Shown here: positions 23,475-32,273 of the stretch, in pieces
How the letters are laid out: every line of letters begins with the position of its first letter
Numbering within the stretch: position 1 is the first letter of the stretch
Assembly (NCBI GenBank): GCA_050944855.1
Contig: JBMNRU010000023.1
Span: 1-48,469 of the forward strand
Direction of reading: 5' to 3'
Origin: Lactonifactor sp050944855
GTDB lineage: Bacteria > Bacillota > Clostridia > Lachnospirales > Lachnospiraceae
DNA: 48,469 nt
Position numbers and translations under genes: made by a program
Notes under the pieces: model-generated
Told to the model about the DNA's origin: nothing
What the model saw: only the letters and a program-made list of their open reading frames with translations
Databases searched by the model: none

Positions 23475-25214
23475 CTATAAGATTTCCGTTAATGCGGAGA
23501 TATCCGGTTCTATCATAAGAGAGTAGTTGGTGTAGTATACCACAAATCCGGGTTTGGAACCATTTGGCTTTTTGATATGCTTTCTTTGTATATAATCAAT
23601 TTCTACTTTGGGAGCCTGGCGGCCTTTGGAATAATAGGCAGCCAGCCTGCCGGCTTCTTCAAAAACACGGTCAGGGAGTTCTTCCCCGTTGGTTTTTACG
23701 ATTACATGGGAACCGGGCTGTCCTTTCGCGTGGAACCACCAGTCATTTCCGGAAGCAAATTTGAAAGTAAGTTCTTCATTTTGGAGGTTATTCTTTCCCA
23801 CATACATATGAAAACCATCAGAAGAAAGGTAGTGGAACGGTTTGGAAGTGATTTTGACCTTTCTGCCGGAAGGTCCTTTTCTTTTTATATAGTCATATTG
23901 GATCAGTTCTTCCTTTACCTGGGCCAGATCGGCCTCGTCCCGTGCCATATCAAGAGCGGTGGAAATAGATTCCAGATGCTGGATATCACTTTCTGTGTCC
24001 GCCAGCTGTTCGGTTACCGCCTCTTTGGTTCGCTTTAGTTTGCTGTATCGGTCAAAATATTTTTTACTGTTTTCCATAGGCGTCAGTGTGGGATCCAGAG
24101 GAATCGTAATTTCTTCGTTGGTATAATAATTCAATGCGGTAAAAGACTTACAGCCTTCTTCCAGATTGTAACCGTAAGTATTGATTAATTCACCGTAAAT
24201 CCGGTATTTTTGCATTTTTTCGGTATCTTTTAACTGTTTTGCCTGAAGGTCGTATTTTTTGCGCTTACGGCCAAGAGCGGTCTGTACCACCTTACGCAGA
24301 TCTGCTGACTTTTGCCGGATGCGGGTAATGGTGTTTTTTGCCGCGTAATAAGATTCCAGTACCTGAGAAATGCTGTCATAGCTGATAATTTCGTGGCCGG
24401 TGTATTGCTGCAGAGTAAGGCTTGCATATTCTACCGGGATTCCATCCCGATAGATAATATTAGGTGTAAACTGGCAGGCGGTCACATCCTCCATCATGCG
24501 GAGAAATGTGTGATACAGGTGCATCTTTTCTAAATCCGAAAGAGCAGCAGTATCCATACTTCCGTCGATAGAAGCCCGATAGCAAAGTTCCTCTCCCATG
24601 ACGGGGCTCAGACCGGTAAAGGAAGTATAAAGGGCCTTGGCAATGGCCATAGGCTTGTTAAAGACAGAGGCAAAAAAGCTTTCCTCTGTTACAGAAAGCG
24701 GATTTTGCTTTTCCTGTGTCTGTGGGATAAAGTATTCCCTGCCCGGTAGCACCTCCCGCACGGAGCTTACATAAGACGGGATATGCTTGATACTGTCCAG
24801 GATCATGCCGCCTTCATTCAGGAAAATAATGTTGCTGTGTTTTCCCATGATTTCTACCATGAGTGTTTTCGTACAGGGATCCCCCAGTTCATTCAGGTGT
24901 TCGATGGTAATAGCAATCACCCGTTCCAGACTCGGCTGCTTTACAGAGACGATCTTTCCGCTTCCTATGTGCTTTCTCAGAAGCATACAAAAGTTGGGAG
25001 CCGTCAGAGGGCTGGGTTTATTCTTATCGGTAAGATAGATCAGCGGAAGGGAAGCACTGGCTGAGATCAGAAGGCGATAGGATTCTTTCTGATTCTTGAT
25101 GGTGATGAGCAGTTCATCCGGTTCCGGCTGTGCGATTTTATTAATTCTTCCGCCAACGATAGTCTGATTGAGCTGCCAGACGATATTGGCGACAGTAATT
25201 CCGTCAAATGCCAT
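23475..25214 (-). CDS. rqcH: Ribosome quality control protein RqcH (NFACT family)
   Basis: A 579-residue NFACT protein, formerly called fibronectin-binding protein. In Bacillus it binds stalled 50S subunits and recruits tRNA-Ala to add C-terminal alanine tails that mark chains for degradation. The N-terminal NFACT-N domain starts MAFDGITVANIVWQL. A central coiled-coil region spans about residues 280-430. The NFACT-R domain includes GFHMYVGKNNLQNEELTFK and NDWWFHAKGQPGSHVIVK. The conserved Asp-Arg of NFACT-N appears here as Glu97-Arg98. I chose ATG at 25214 because AAAGGAGTTATTTT precedes it; an in-frame ATG nine codons earlier has no ribosome site. Confidence 0.93.
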   Translation of the reverse strand: MAFDGITVANIVWQLNQTIVGGRINKIAQPEPDELLITIKNQKESYRLLISASASLPLIYLTDKNKPSPLTAPNFCMLLRKHIGSGKIVSVKQPSLERVIAITIEHLNELGDPCTKTLMVEIMGKHSNIIFLNEGGMILDSIKHIPSYVSSVREVLPGREYFIPQTQEKQNPLSVTEESFFASVFNKPMAIAKALYTSFTGLSPVMGEELCYRASIDGSMDTAALSDLEKMHLYHTFLRMMEDVTACQFTPNIIYRDGIPVEYASLTLQQYTGHEIISYDSISQVLESYYAAKNTITRIRQKSADLRKVVQTALGRKRKKYDLQAKQLKDTEKMQKYRIYGELINTYGYNLEEGCKSFTALNYYTNEEITIPLDPTLTPMENSKKYFDRYSKLKRTKEAVTEQLADTESDIQHLESISTALDMARDEADLAQVKEELIQYDYIKRKGPSGRKVKITSKPFHYLSSDGFHMYVGKNNLQNEELTFKFASGNDWWFHAKGQPGSHVIVKTNGEELPDRVFEEAGRLAAYYSKGRQAPKVEIDYIQRKHIKKPNGSKPGFVVYYTNYSLMIEPDISALTEIL

Positions 25215-25285
25215 AAAATAACTCCTTTTGCCTGTGAACATTCAGTTGCAGAGATCAGTATAGCACAAAACCTTATTTACTTCAA

Positions 25286-25314
25286 TTGACATGCATAAGA
25301 TAATGAATTATAAT
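25286..25314 (+). promoter_or_regulatory. Sigma-A promoter for yicC-remA-gmk-rpoZ
   Basis: Consensus -35 TTGACA (25286-25291), 17-bp spacer, consensus -10 TATAAT (25309-25314). Confidence 0.88.
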
Positions 25315-25374
25315 AAATCTGTATGTTTAGAATTAAGCATAACATCCCGGGAGAGAAAGAAAAGAGAGAATATC

Positions 25375-26253
25375 ATGATAAAAAGTATGACAGGCTTTGG
25401 ACGGGCAGAAGTTTCTGACGAAACCAGAAAAATGACTGTAGAGATTAAGTCCGTGAATCACAGATATTTGGATTTTAATATTAAGATGCCAAAAAAGTTT
25501 AGTTTTTTTGAGTCTTCCATCCGCAATCTGTTGAAGACCTATATGCAGAGAGGTAAAGTGGATATCTTCATTACCTATGAAGATTATACACAGAATCGTA
25601 TGGCAGTAAAGTATAACAGTGAACTGGCAGGAGAGTATTTTACCTATCTTCGTCAGATCGCAGATGAATTTCAGCTGTCCAATGAGATTACTGCTGTGGC
25701 TTTATCCAGATATCCGGAAGTTCTGACTATGGAAGAACAGACCATGGATGAGAAGGAGTTATGGGCATTGATGGAACGTGTGATTTCCCAGGCAGCAGAA
25801 CAGTTTGTACAGGAACGTACCAAAGAAGGGGAAAACCTGAAGAAGGATTTATTCCAGAAGCTGGACGGTATGCTGGAAAAAGTAGAGATGATTGAGAAAA
25901 GAGCACCGGAGATACTGGCTGAGTATCGTCAGAAGCTGTATGATAAAACAAAGGAACTGCTGGAAGACAGTCAGATAGACGAAAGCCGTATTGCTGCAGA
26001 GGTGGTTCTGTTTGCAGACAAGATTTGTACCGATGAAGAGACTGTTCGTTTAAAGAGCCATATTCATAACATGAAGAATGTGCTGGAAGCGGGTGAAGGA
26101 ATCGGACGAAAACTGGACTTTATCGCACAGGAAATGAATCGGGAAGCGAATACGATTTTGTCGAAGGCAAATGATATGGAAGTATCCAATGTTGCCATAG
26201 ACTTGAAAACAGAAATTGAAAAGGTCCGGGAACAGATTCAGAATATTGAGTAA
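25375..26253 (+). CDS. yicC: YicC/YloC family endoribonuclease
   Basis: A 292-residue protein that begins MIKSMTGFGRAEV, the hallmark of YicC/YloC. E. coli YicC and Bacillus YloC are RNA-cleaving enzymes. Other family segments are EIKSVNHRYLDF, MQRGKVDIFITYED and the C-terminal AQEMNREANTILSKANDMEV. It is first gene of the conserved yloC-remA-gmk-rpoZ cluster. The start is set at 25375 because an earlier in-frame ATG (25291) overlaps the promoter. The ribosome site (GAGAG) is weak. Confidence 0.93.
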   Translation: MIKSMTGFGRAEVSDETRKMTVEIKSVNHRYLDFNIKMPKKFSFFESSIRNLLKTYMQRGKVDIFITYEDYTQNRMAVKYNSELAGEYFTYLRQIADEFQLSNEITAVALSRYPEVLTMEEQTMDEKELWALMERVISQAAEQFVQERTKEGENLKKDLFQKLDGMLEKVEMIEKRAPEILAEYRQKLYDKTKELLEDSQIDESRIAAEVVLFADKICTDEETVRLKSHIHNMKNVLEAGEGIGRKLDFIAQEMNREANTILSKANDMEVSNVAIDLKTEIEKVREQIQNIE

Positions 26254-26267
26254 ACAAGGAGAAGGTT

Positions 26268-26537
26268 TTGGCAAGATTAATTAATATCGGTTTTGGTAAT
26301 GTGGTCAATACAGATAAGATTGTCGCAGTGGTGAATCCGGATGCGGCACCGGTAAAGCGCATGGTGCAGAACGCAAAGGAGAATGGCACCGTAGTAGATG
26401 CGACACAGGGAAGAAAGACGAAGGCGGTGCTGGTTACAACTGCAGATATTTTGGTATTGTCTGCATTGCAGCCGGAAACAATTACCAAACGTTTCTCTTA
26501 TTATGATGCAGATGACAGAGGGGATTTTGATGAGTAA
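26268..26537 (+). CDS. remA: RemA/DUF370 family DNA-binding regulator
   Basis: An 89-residue protein of the RemA (YlzA) family. In Bacillus subtilis RemA activates biofilm matrix and osmoprotection genes by forming DNA-wrapping oligomers. The start MARLINIGFGNVVNTDKIVAVV and the central PDAAPVKRMVQNAKE match the family. It uses a TTG start with AAGGAGAAGG upstream. It overlaps gmk by 8 bases (ATGAGTAA), so translation is coupled. Confidence 0.93.
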   Translation: MARLINIGFGNVVNTDKIVAVVNPDAAPVKRMVQNAKENGTVVDATQGRKTKAVLVTTADILVLSALQPETITKRFSYYDADDRGDFDE

Positions 26538-27162
26538 AGCAGGTGTATTAGCTGTAGTATCTGGTTTTTCCGGTGCAGGAAAAGGGACGCTTATGAACCG
26601 TCTTATTGAAAAGTACGATAATTACGCATTATCCATTTCGGCGACGACCAGAAAGCCGAGAGAGGGAGAAAAAGAAGGCGTTTCTTATTTTTTCCAGACG
26701 AAGGAAGCATTTGAAAAGCTGATTGCTGAAGATGCGTTGCTGGAATATGCACAGTATGTGGGAAACTATTACGGAACGCCCAAAGCATATGTGGAGCGTC
26801 AGCTGGAGGCTGGAAAGGATGTTCTCCTGGAGATTGAGATTCAGGGCGCCATGAAGATTAAGGAAAAGGTGCCGGGTGCGGTACTTTTGTTTGTCGCACC
26901 GCCCAGTGTGGAGGAATTAAAGAGACGTTTGATCGGACGCGGAACAGAATCTGCAGATATGATCGAAGCGCGCTTGAGAAGGGCAGCAGAAGAAGCGCAG
27001 GGCATGGAACAGTATGAATATTTGCTGATCAATGATGATTTGGAAACCTGCGTGGACGAAATGCATCAGGTGATTCAGAGCCGACATTTGGATATGAATC
27101 ATAATGCTGCATTTGCAGCACAGCTGAAAAAAGAAGTAGAAGAGTTTCAGAAAGGAGAATGA
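26530..27162 (+). CDS. gmk: Guanylate kinase
   Basis: Phosphorylates GMP to GDP with ATP; 210 residues. The P-loop is SGFSGAGKGTLMNRL. The GMP-binding section contains SATTRKPREGEKEGVSYFF and LEYAQYVGNYYGTPKAYV. A lid-type segment RLIGRGTESADMIEARL follows. The start is set at ATG 26530, within the end of remA, giving a normal N-terminus; the frame extends upstream only as a shadow of remA. Confidence 0.96.
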   Translation: MSKAGVLAVVSGFSGAGKGTLMNRLIEKYDNYALSISATTRKPREGEKEGVSYFFQTKEAFEKLIAEDALLEYAQYVGNYYGTPKAYVERQLEAGKDVLLEIEIQGAMKIKEKVPGAVLLFVAPPSVEELKRRLIGRGTESADMIEARLRRAAEEAQGMEQYEYLLINDDLETCVDEMHQVIQSRHLDMNHNAAFAAQLKKEVEEFQKGE

Positions 27163-27165
27163 TTT

Positions 27166-27414
27166 ATGATACATCCATCTTATTCAGAATTGTTACAGGC
27201 GGTAAACAGTGAAAGCGAAACAGACGAGGCGCCGTTAGTAAACAGCCGGTATTCCATTGTACTGGCTACCAGCAAGAGAGCCAGACAGATCATTGCAGGG
27301 GAGACGCCGTTAGTGCCGGGAAAAGGCAAAAAACCACTTTCTATTGCAGTACAGGAATTGTATGAAGGAAAAGTAAAGATCATGCCAGAAGAGGAGAAAA
27401 CTGAGGAAGATTAA
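27166..27414 (+). CDS. rpoZ: RNA polymerase omega subunit
   Basis: An 82-residue omega subunit that assists RNA polymerase assembly. The core reads VNSRYSIVLATSKRARQII, followed by KKPLSIAVQELYEGKV, both typical of RpoZ. It follows gmk by 3 bp with a ribosome site inside the end of gmk (GGAGAATGATTT). An acidic C-terminal tail is present. Confidence 0.95.
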   Translation: MIHPSYSELLQAVNSESETDEAPLVNSRYSIVLATSKRARQIIAGETPLVPGKGKKPLSIAVQELYEGKVKIMPEEEKTEED

Positions 27415-27422
27415 GAACATGG

Positions 27423-27450
27423 GGAGTGGCGCGCTGGTGACACTCCTTTT
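27423..27450 (+). terminator. Weak terminator after rpoZ
   Basis: GGAGTG (27423-27428) pairs with CACTCC (27441-27446), followed by TTTT. The short stem may allow read-through to rimO. Confidence 0.5.
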
Positions 27451-27483
27451 GGCTTATGAAGCATAGACAAAAAGGGGAAATGC

Positions 27484-28824
27484 ATGTTGAAAAGTGTGTT
27501 TTTTATTTCTCTTGGATGTGATAAGAATCTGGTAGATTCTGAAGAAATGCTGGGTATGCTGGTGGATCATGGATATACGATCACAGATGAGGAAGACAAG
27601 GCAGATGTGATCGTGATTAATACCTGCTGTTTTATTCATGATGCCAAAGAAGAGAGTATACAGGCAATCCTGGAGATGGCAGAGTATAAAAAGTCCGGAA
27701 ACTGTCAGTTTCTTCTGGTGACCGGCTGCATGGCACAGCGTTACAGAGAAGAGATTGTGCAGGAGATCCCGGAGGTGGATGCGGTGCTGGGAACCACCAG
27801 TTATGAGAAAATCTTAGAAGCTTTGGAGAAGGCGGGATCAGAACCTTATCTAAAGTTTCAGGATATCAGTTATCTGCCGCAGGTAGACAGCAGGCGTGTC
27901 ATCACGACGGGAGGTCATTTTGAATATCTGAAGATTGCAGAGGGATGCGATAAGCATTGTACGTATTGTATCATTCCTAAGCTGCGAGGAAATTACCGGA
28001 GCGTTCCCATGGAACGGCTGCTGGAGCAGGCCGCTTATCTGGCGGAACAGGGAGTGAAAGAACTGATCCTGGTTGCCCAGGAGACCACCCTGTATGGAAC
28101 TGATCTCTACGGCAGAAAATGTCTGCATGTTTTGCTGCAAAGGCTGTGTGAGATTCCGGGAATTCGCTGGATCCGATTACAGTATTGCTATCCGGAGGAA
28201 ATTTATGATGACCTGATTACGGTCATGAGAGAAGAAAAGAAAATTTGTCATTATCTGGATCTTCCTATTCAGCATGCCAGCGATGAAGTGTTAAAGCGTA
28301 TGGGAAGAAGAACCAATAAGCAGCAGTTAATTGAAATAGTAGAGAAATTGCGCAGAGAGATTCCGGATATTATTCTTCGTACGACTCTGATCACAGGCTT
28401 CCCAGGAGAAACCCAAAAACAGCATGAAGAATTGATGGAATTTGTCGACAGGATGGAGTTTGACCGTCTGGGAGTCTTTACCTATTCTCAGGAAGAGGAT
28501 ACACCGGCAGCCATGATGCCGGATCAGATTCCAGAAGAGGTGAAAGAAGACAGACAGGCGGAATTAATGGAGCTGCAGCAGGAGATATCCCTGGAAAAAG
28601 GAGACAGACGGATCGGTCAGCTCCTGGAAGTGATGATCCAAGGCAAAGTAGCGGATGAAAACGCCTATGTGGGCAGAACCTATGCAGATGCCCCTAATGT
28701 AGACGGATACATTTTTATTAATACAGATACACAGCTGATGTCCGGAGATTTTGCTAAAGTAGTGGTAACCGGCGCACTGGAATATGATTTGATAGGAGAA
28801 TTAGAAGATGAATACACCGAATAA
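27484..28824 (+). CDS. rimO: Ribosomal protein uS12 methylthiotransferase
   Basis: Radical-SAM enzyme adding a methylthio group to an Asp of ribosomal protein S12; 446 residues. The N-terminal MTTase domain has FISLGCDKNLVDSEEMLG and three cysteines (12, 48, 82) for the auxiliary cluster. The radical-SAM motif is CDKHCTYC with Cys155, 159 and 162. The C-terminal TRAM domain spans about 375-446. The LGCDKNLVD signature favours RimO over MiaB. It overlaps pgsA by 17 bases. Confidence 0.95.
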   Translation: MLKSVFFISLGCDKNLVDSEEMLGMLVDHGYTITDEEDKADVIVINTCCFIHDAKEESIQAILEMAEYKKSGNCQFLLVTGCMAQRYREEIVQEIPEVDAVLGTTSYEKILEALEKAGSEPYLKFQDISYLPQVDSRRVITTGGHFEYLKIAEGCDKHCTYCIIPKLRGNYRSVPMERLLEQAAYLAEQGVKELILVAQETTLYGTDLYGRKCLHVLLQRLCEIPGIRWIRLQYCYPEEIYDDLITVMREEKKICHYLDLPIQHASDEVLKRMGRRTNKQQLIEIVEKLRREIPDIILRTTLITGFPGETQKQHEELMEFVDRMEFDRLGVFTYSQEEDTPAAMMPDQIPEEVKEDRQAELMELQQEISLEKGDRRIGQLLEVMIQGKVADENAYVGRTYADAPNVDGYIFINTDTQLMSGDFAKVVVTGALEYDLIGELEDEYTE

Positions 28825-29347
28825 ACTGACATGTTTGCGTATGGCAATGATCCCCTTTTTTGTGGTATTTATGATGAGTGATTTTGCAGGCAGTGCCAGC
28901 AAATGGATTGCCCTGATATTATTTGTGGTTGCCAGCCTGACCGATTTTTTAGATGGTTATCTGGCACGAAGAGATCATTTAGTTACGAATTTTGGTAAAT
29001 TTATGGATCCATTGGCAGATAAGCTTCTGGTATGTTCTGCACTGATTTGTTTTGTGCAGACAGGACAGTTGGCAGCCTGGATCGTAATTATTATTATCAG
29101 TCGAGAATTTATTATCAGCGGATTCCGTCTGATCGCATCCGATAACGGAATCGTGATCGCTGCCAGTTATTGGGGCAAGTTTAAAACCGTGTCACAGATG
29201 ATTATGATTATTCTGCTGATTATAGATATGAGCGGTATTTTTGATATTTTAGAGGCAGCTTTTGTATGGATTGCTTTGATTTTGACCGTTGTATCTTTAG
29301 CAGATTATATTTTACAGAATAAACAGGTTATCAGTATGCAGGATTAG
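28808..29347 (+). CDS. pgsA: CDP-diacylglycerol-glycerol-3-phosphate phosphatidyltransferase
   Basis: Membrane enzyme making phosphatidylglycerol phosphate from CDP-diacylglycerol, 179 residues with about five or six helices. The CDP-alcohol phosphotransferase motif is intact: D46-x2-D49-G50-x2-A53-R54-x8-G63-x3-D67-x3-D71 (within DFLDGYLARRDHLVTNFG). The start lies inside rimO, giving tight coupling. Confidence 0.95.
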   Translation: MNTPNKLTCLRMAMIPFFVVFMMSDFAGSASKWIALILFVVASLTDFLDGYLARRDHLVTNFGKFMDPLADKLLVCSALICFVQTGQLAAWIVIIIISREFIISGFRLIASDNGIVIAASYWGKFKTVSQMIMIILLIIDMSGIFDILEAAFVWIALILTVVSLADYILQNKQVISMQD

Positions 29348-29370
29348 AACGGGCTTGCCAGGAGGTAATT

Positions 29371-30633
29371 ATGATTGTTGAGATAGTATGTGTCGGAACA
29401 GAACTTTTACTCGGAAATATTGTGAATACCCATGCCGCGTATCTGGCCGAAAAATGTGCCCAGCTGGGATTATCCATGTATCATCAATCGGTGGTGGGTG
29501 ACAATGAAGCACGTATGACGGATGTGATCAGCACCGCTTTGAATCGGTCAGATATTGTGATTCTGTGCGGCGGTCTGGGTCCTACACAGGATGATATGAC
29601 AAAAGAAGTCACGGCAAAAGTGATGGGAATGGAACTGGTAGAAGATCCTCATACCAGAGAACGTATTCAGAAGTATATGGAGAATTATGCCAAGGACAAA
29701 CCGGATCATGTGATCACCAGCAATAACTGGAAACAGGCTATGGTTCCTGTGGGTGCACTAGTGTTGGATAATGACAATGGCACAGCGCCGGGATTTATTC
29801 TGGAAAAAGAGGGAAAGCGGGCGATTCTCCTTCCAGGGCCTCCCAATGAACTGAAACCTCTGTTTGAAGAACAGGTTTTTCCCTATTTGCGTAAACTGCA
29901 GCCGGAAACGATTTATTCTGAAATTGTGAAAATCTGTGGTATGGGAGAGAGCAGAGTGGAAAATGACATCCAGGATCTGATTCTTGCCCAGACGAATCCC
30001 ACCATTGCTACTTATGCCAAGACATCAGAAGTGCATTTGCGGGTTACTGCGAAGGCTGAGAATGAAAAAGAAGCGAAAAAACTGATCAAACCGGTGGTGC
30101 GCGAATTGAAGCTGCGCTTCGGCAAACATATTTATACTACAGATGAAAATAAAACGCTGGAAGCAGCTGTAGTGGATTTACTGAGAGATCAGAAACTGAA
30201 ACTGACTACGGTAGAATCTTGTACCGGAGGTGCTTTAGCTGCCCGGATTGTAAATGTGGCCGGTGCCTCTGAGGTATTAAAACAGGGATTTGTGACCTAT
30301 TCCAATAAAGCCAAAAAGAAATTTATGATGGTGAAAAAAATCACGTTAAAGACGGACGGCGCAGTCAGCGCAAAATGTGCAAAAGAGATGGCAAAAGGCG
30401 GCAACTTTACAACAGGATCAGATGTATCCGTATCCGTAACCGGATTGGCGGGACCGGATGGGGGAACAGAAGAGACACCGGTAGGAACCGTATTTATTGG
30501 CTGTTGCCTGAAAGGGGAAACGAGAGTACAGGAGTACCATTTTAACGGCAACCGGGCGAAGATCCGGGATCAGGCAGTAGTAGCTGCATTGGTTCTTTTA
30601 AGAGATTGTATTTTAGAAAATTATAACAAATAA
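29371..30633 (+). CDS. cinA: CinA family protein (competence/damage-inducible, NMN amidase domain)
   Basis: A 420-residue two-domain protein. The N-terminal MoaB/MogA-like domain (about 1-170) shows GTELLLGNIVNTHAAYLAE and CGGLGPTQDDMTKEV. The C-terminal PncC domain (about 255-415) shows ESCTGGALAARIVNVAGAS and VSVTGLAGPDGGTEETPVG, the NMN deamidase core used in pyridine nucleotide salvage. It often precedes recA in Firmicutes, but recA is not next here. ATG with CAGGAGG upstream. Confidence 0.95.
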   Translation: MIVEIVCVGTELLLGNIVNTHAAYLAEKCAQLGLSMYHQSVVGDNEARMTDVISTALNRSDIVILCGGLGPTQDDMTKEVTAKVMGMELVEDPHTRERIQKYMENYAKDKPDHVITSNNWKQAMVPVGALVLDNDNGTAPGFILEKEGKRAILLPGPPNELKPLFEEQVFPYLRKLQPETIYSEIVKICGMGESRVENDIQDLILAQTNPTIATYAKTSEVHLRVTAKAENEKEAKKLIKPVVRELKLRFGKHIYTTDENKTLEAAVVDLLRDQKLKLTTVESCTGGALAARIVNVAGASEVLKQGFVTYSNKAKKKFMMVKKITLKTDGAVSAKCAKEMAKGGNFTTGSDVSVSVTGLAGPDGGTEETPVGTVFIGCCLKGETRVQEYHFNGNRAKIRDQAVVAALVLLRDCILENYNK

Positions 30634-30639
30634 AGAGAA

Positions 30640-30689
30640 AAAGAAAGACCACAGATGCATGGAGGAAAAATCATCTGTGGTCTTTCTTT
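30640..30689 (+). terminator. cinA terminator
   Basis: AAGAAAGACCACAGATG (30641-30657) pairs with CATCTGTGGTCTTTCTT (30672-30688). A strong stem; the right arm is itself T-rich. Confidence 0.88.
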
Positions 30690-30716
30690 GTCTACTTATT
30701 GTTTTGTATTGTAATA

Positions 30717-30871
30717 GTTCTGCTCCTTCTGGGCAAATACAGGGCCCTTCCCTTCAACTATGTGCCAAGATACATCTAAGCCTCTCAGGAAAGCCTTCGA
30801 GCCTAAGAGTATACTAGGCACAGGATTTTCAGGCGCGCTTTCCCTATGCATTTGCCCAGAAGGAGCAGAAC
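30717..30871. repeat. Large nested inverted repeat; candidate structured RNA
   Basis: Perfect 22-bp arms at 30717-30738 and 30850-30871 enclose 111 bases. Inside, a second imperfect stem is formed by 30762-30782 and 30801-30821 (GTGCC...GGCAC). Between outer and inner stems lie unpaired strands of about 23 and 28 bases. The shape, a closing stem, a central bubble and a terminal hairpin of about 155 nt in total, recalls 6S RNA, but I cannot confirm family-specific bases. No protein-coding frame of note crosses it. Confidence 0.6.
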
Positions 30872-31044
30872 TTTTGCTATACCGGACGGTAATGGCTGGT
30901 CAAAACCAAAACCACTTCTTCTCGACAGATGATATCTGCCGGATACCCGTACCAATAGGAGAAATTATCTTTCGGGTTGCCAGAACCGCTCTGCCTATGC
31001 TATGCAAAAAATATTTGTGGAAGCGAGTTAGAAGATCCGACGTC

Positions 31045-31117
31045 TAGTAAGCACTTAGGCTTGAAGGCTTTCCTGAAAGCCTTAGTGCGTCTTGAAGGCC
31101 AGCTGAGAAGGAGCGTC
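31045..31117. repeat. Diverged inverted copy of the inner hairpin
   Basis: The 32 bases at 31054-31085 match the reverse complement of 30776-30807 at 29 of 32 positions, and weaker similarity continues on both sides. It also folds as a hairpin (GCACTTAGGCTT ... AAGCCTTAGTGC). The rest of 30872-31175 shows no gene that I recognise. Confidence 0.5.
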
Positions 31118-31175
31118 CTGTTTTGTGGCATGGCACAGGCGAGGCGGTTTGTAAACTCAAATAATAATCCGTATC

Positions 31176-32111
31176 TTATTTGTGTTCAGATGACTGCATA
31201 GTTTCTATGAACCACGCCCAGAACTGATTAATGTCAATATCAACGGCAGCATGTGCATTCGGTTGCTTTTCCGATACATTTCTGAAATCAGCTACGGTCA
31301 TGCCTCTTGTCAGATCACCGTTTAATTCCACGGTTATATAGTAATCTTTCATGGTGAACATCTCAGGTTTCAGGATGGCAGCCAATGCGATAACATCGTG
31401 AAGATTGGGAGCGTCTCCGCCATATTCTACAGCTCTTCTCTTCATAAAAGAAAAAATACGTGTTACCAGATCCCCATGGTGAGAGGAAAGCTTTCCAACT
31501 GCTTCCACTACATACTCAGGAAGAGAAGGCTTTAATGTTACGTCCAGACCGATCATATTCATCTCAATGCCGGATTCAAAAACAATTTTTGCTGCTTCCG
31601 GGTCGTTATAAATATTAAATTCACTGGTAGGAGTCATGTTGCCGCCCACCAGGCATCCGCCCATGATGGTAATTCTTCGGATCAACGGAACGATATCGGG
31701 ATGATTGCGGATTGCCAGAGCAACATTTGTCAGCGGTCCCACTGCCAGCAGTTCCAGTTCTCCCTGTTCCTGCAATGCGTGGTGATACATGACTTCCCAT
31801 GCAGGTTCCTCGAGAAACGGGCGTCCGGACTGAGGAATCTGTACATCTCCTAATCCGGTAGAGCCGTGACTGATGGCAAATACGAGTTTCTGAACCAGCG
31901 GCTGAGCGGCGCCTAAGGCTACCGGATGCTTCTCGCCCAGATATTCTACGATATTCAGAGTGTTGCGGCTGGTTTTATCCAGAGATACGTTTCCACAGAC
32001 AGTAGTAAAGGCTTTGATATCCAGATGTTCCTGATTTAATAATGCAGAGGTGATACAGATGGCATCATCTGTTCCAGTATCTACATCAATGATAATAGGT
32101 ATGCGTTTCAT
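31176..32111 (-). CDS. Nucleoside hydrolase (IUNH family)
   Basis: Hydrolyses the N-glycosidic bond of ribonucleosides to give free base and ribose; 311 residues. The calcium-binding N-terminal motif is IDVDTGTDDA (Asp9, 11, 15, 16). The middle contains GPLTNVALAIRNHPD and TIMGGCLVGGN, then NIYNDPEAA. A second metal-site Asp appears in NLHDVIALA. Specificity (purine, pyrimidine or general) cannot be read safely. ATG with AAAGGAG upstream. Its promoter carries two LacI/CcpA-like operators, so carbon-source control is likely. Confidence 0.93.
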   Translation of the reverse strand: MKRIPIIIDVDTGTDDAICITSALLNQEHLDIKAFTTVCGNVSLDKTSRNTLNIVEYLGEKHPVALGAAQPLVQKLVFAISHGSTGLGDVQIPQSGRPFLEEPAWEVMYHHALQEQGELELLAVGPLTNVALAIRNHPDIVPLIRRITIMGGCLVGGNMTPTSEFNIYNDPEAAKIVFESGIEMNMIGLDVTLKPSLPEYVVEAVGKLSSHHGDLVTRIFSFMKRRAVEYGGDAPNLHDVIALAAILKPEMFTMKDYYITVELNGDLTRGMTVADFRNVSEKQPNAHAAVDIDINQFWAWFIETMQSSEHK

Positions 32112-32149
32112 ACAAAAAACTCCTTTCGGATATTAAAAAAGTACTTGCT

Positions 32150-32192
32150 AAAAACGTTTTTATAAGGTAAAATGATTTATAAAAAACGTTTT
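32150..32192. promoter_or_regulatory. Two LacI/CcpA-type operators in the nucleoside hydrolase leader
   Basis: AAAAACGTTTTT (32150-32161, a perfect palindrome) and AAAACGTTTT (32183-32192) with a central CG, centres 32 bp apart (about three helical turns). Both are downstream of the minus-strand promoter, where binding would repress. They resemble LacI-family or cre sites. Confidence 0.65.
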
Positions 32193-32202
32193 CAGTAGCT
32201 AT

Positions 32203-32231
32203 ATTATACTATGGGGTATTTTTATTGTCAA
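32203..32231 (-). promoter_or_regulatory. Sigma-A promoter of the nucleoside hydrolase gene
   Basis: Minus strand: consensus -35 TTGACA (32231-32226), 17-bp spacer, consensus -10 TATAAT (32208-32203). Confidence 0.88.
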
Positions 32232-32273
32232 GAATAGTATAGGTTATTCAACTAAAAATGGAGGATATGCACA

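Noticed and set aside
25291..25374. Longer N-terminus for YicC
   Set aside because: The first ATG overlaps the -35 box of a consensus promoter, and the family begins at MIKSMTGFGR.
30717..30871. Firm call of 6S RNA
   Set aside because: Only the outline fits; conserved bubble bases could not be verified by eye, so it is kept as a candidate.
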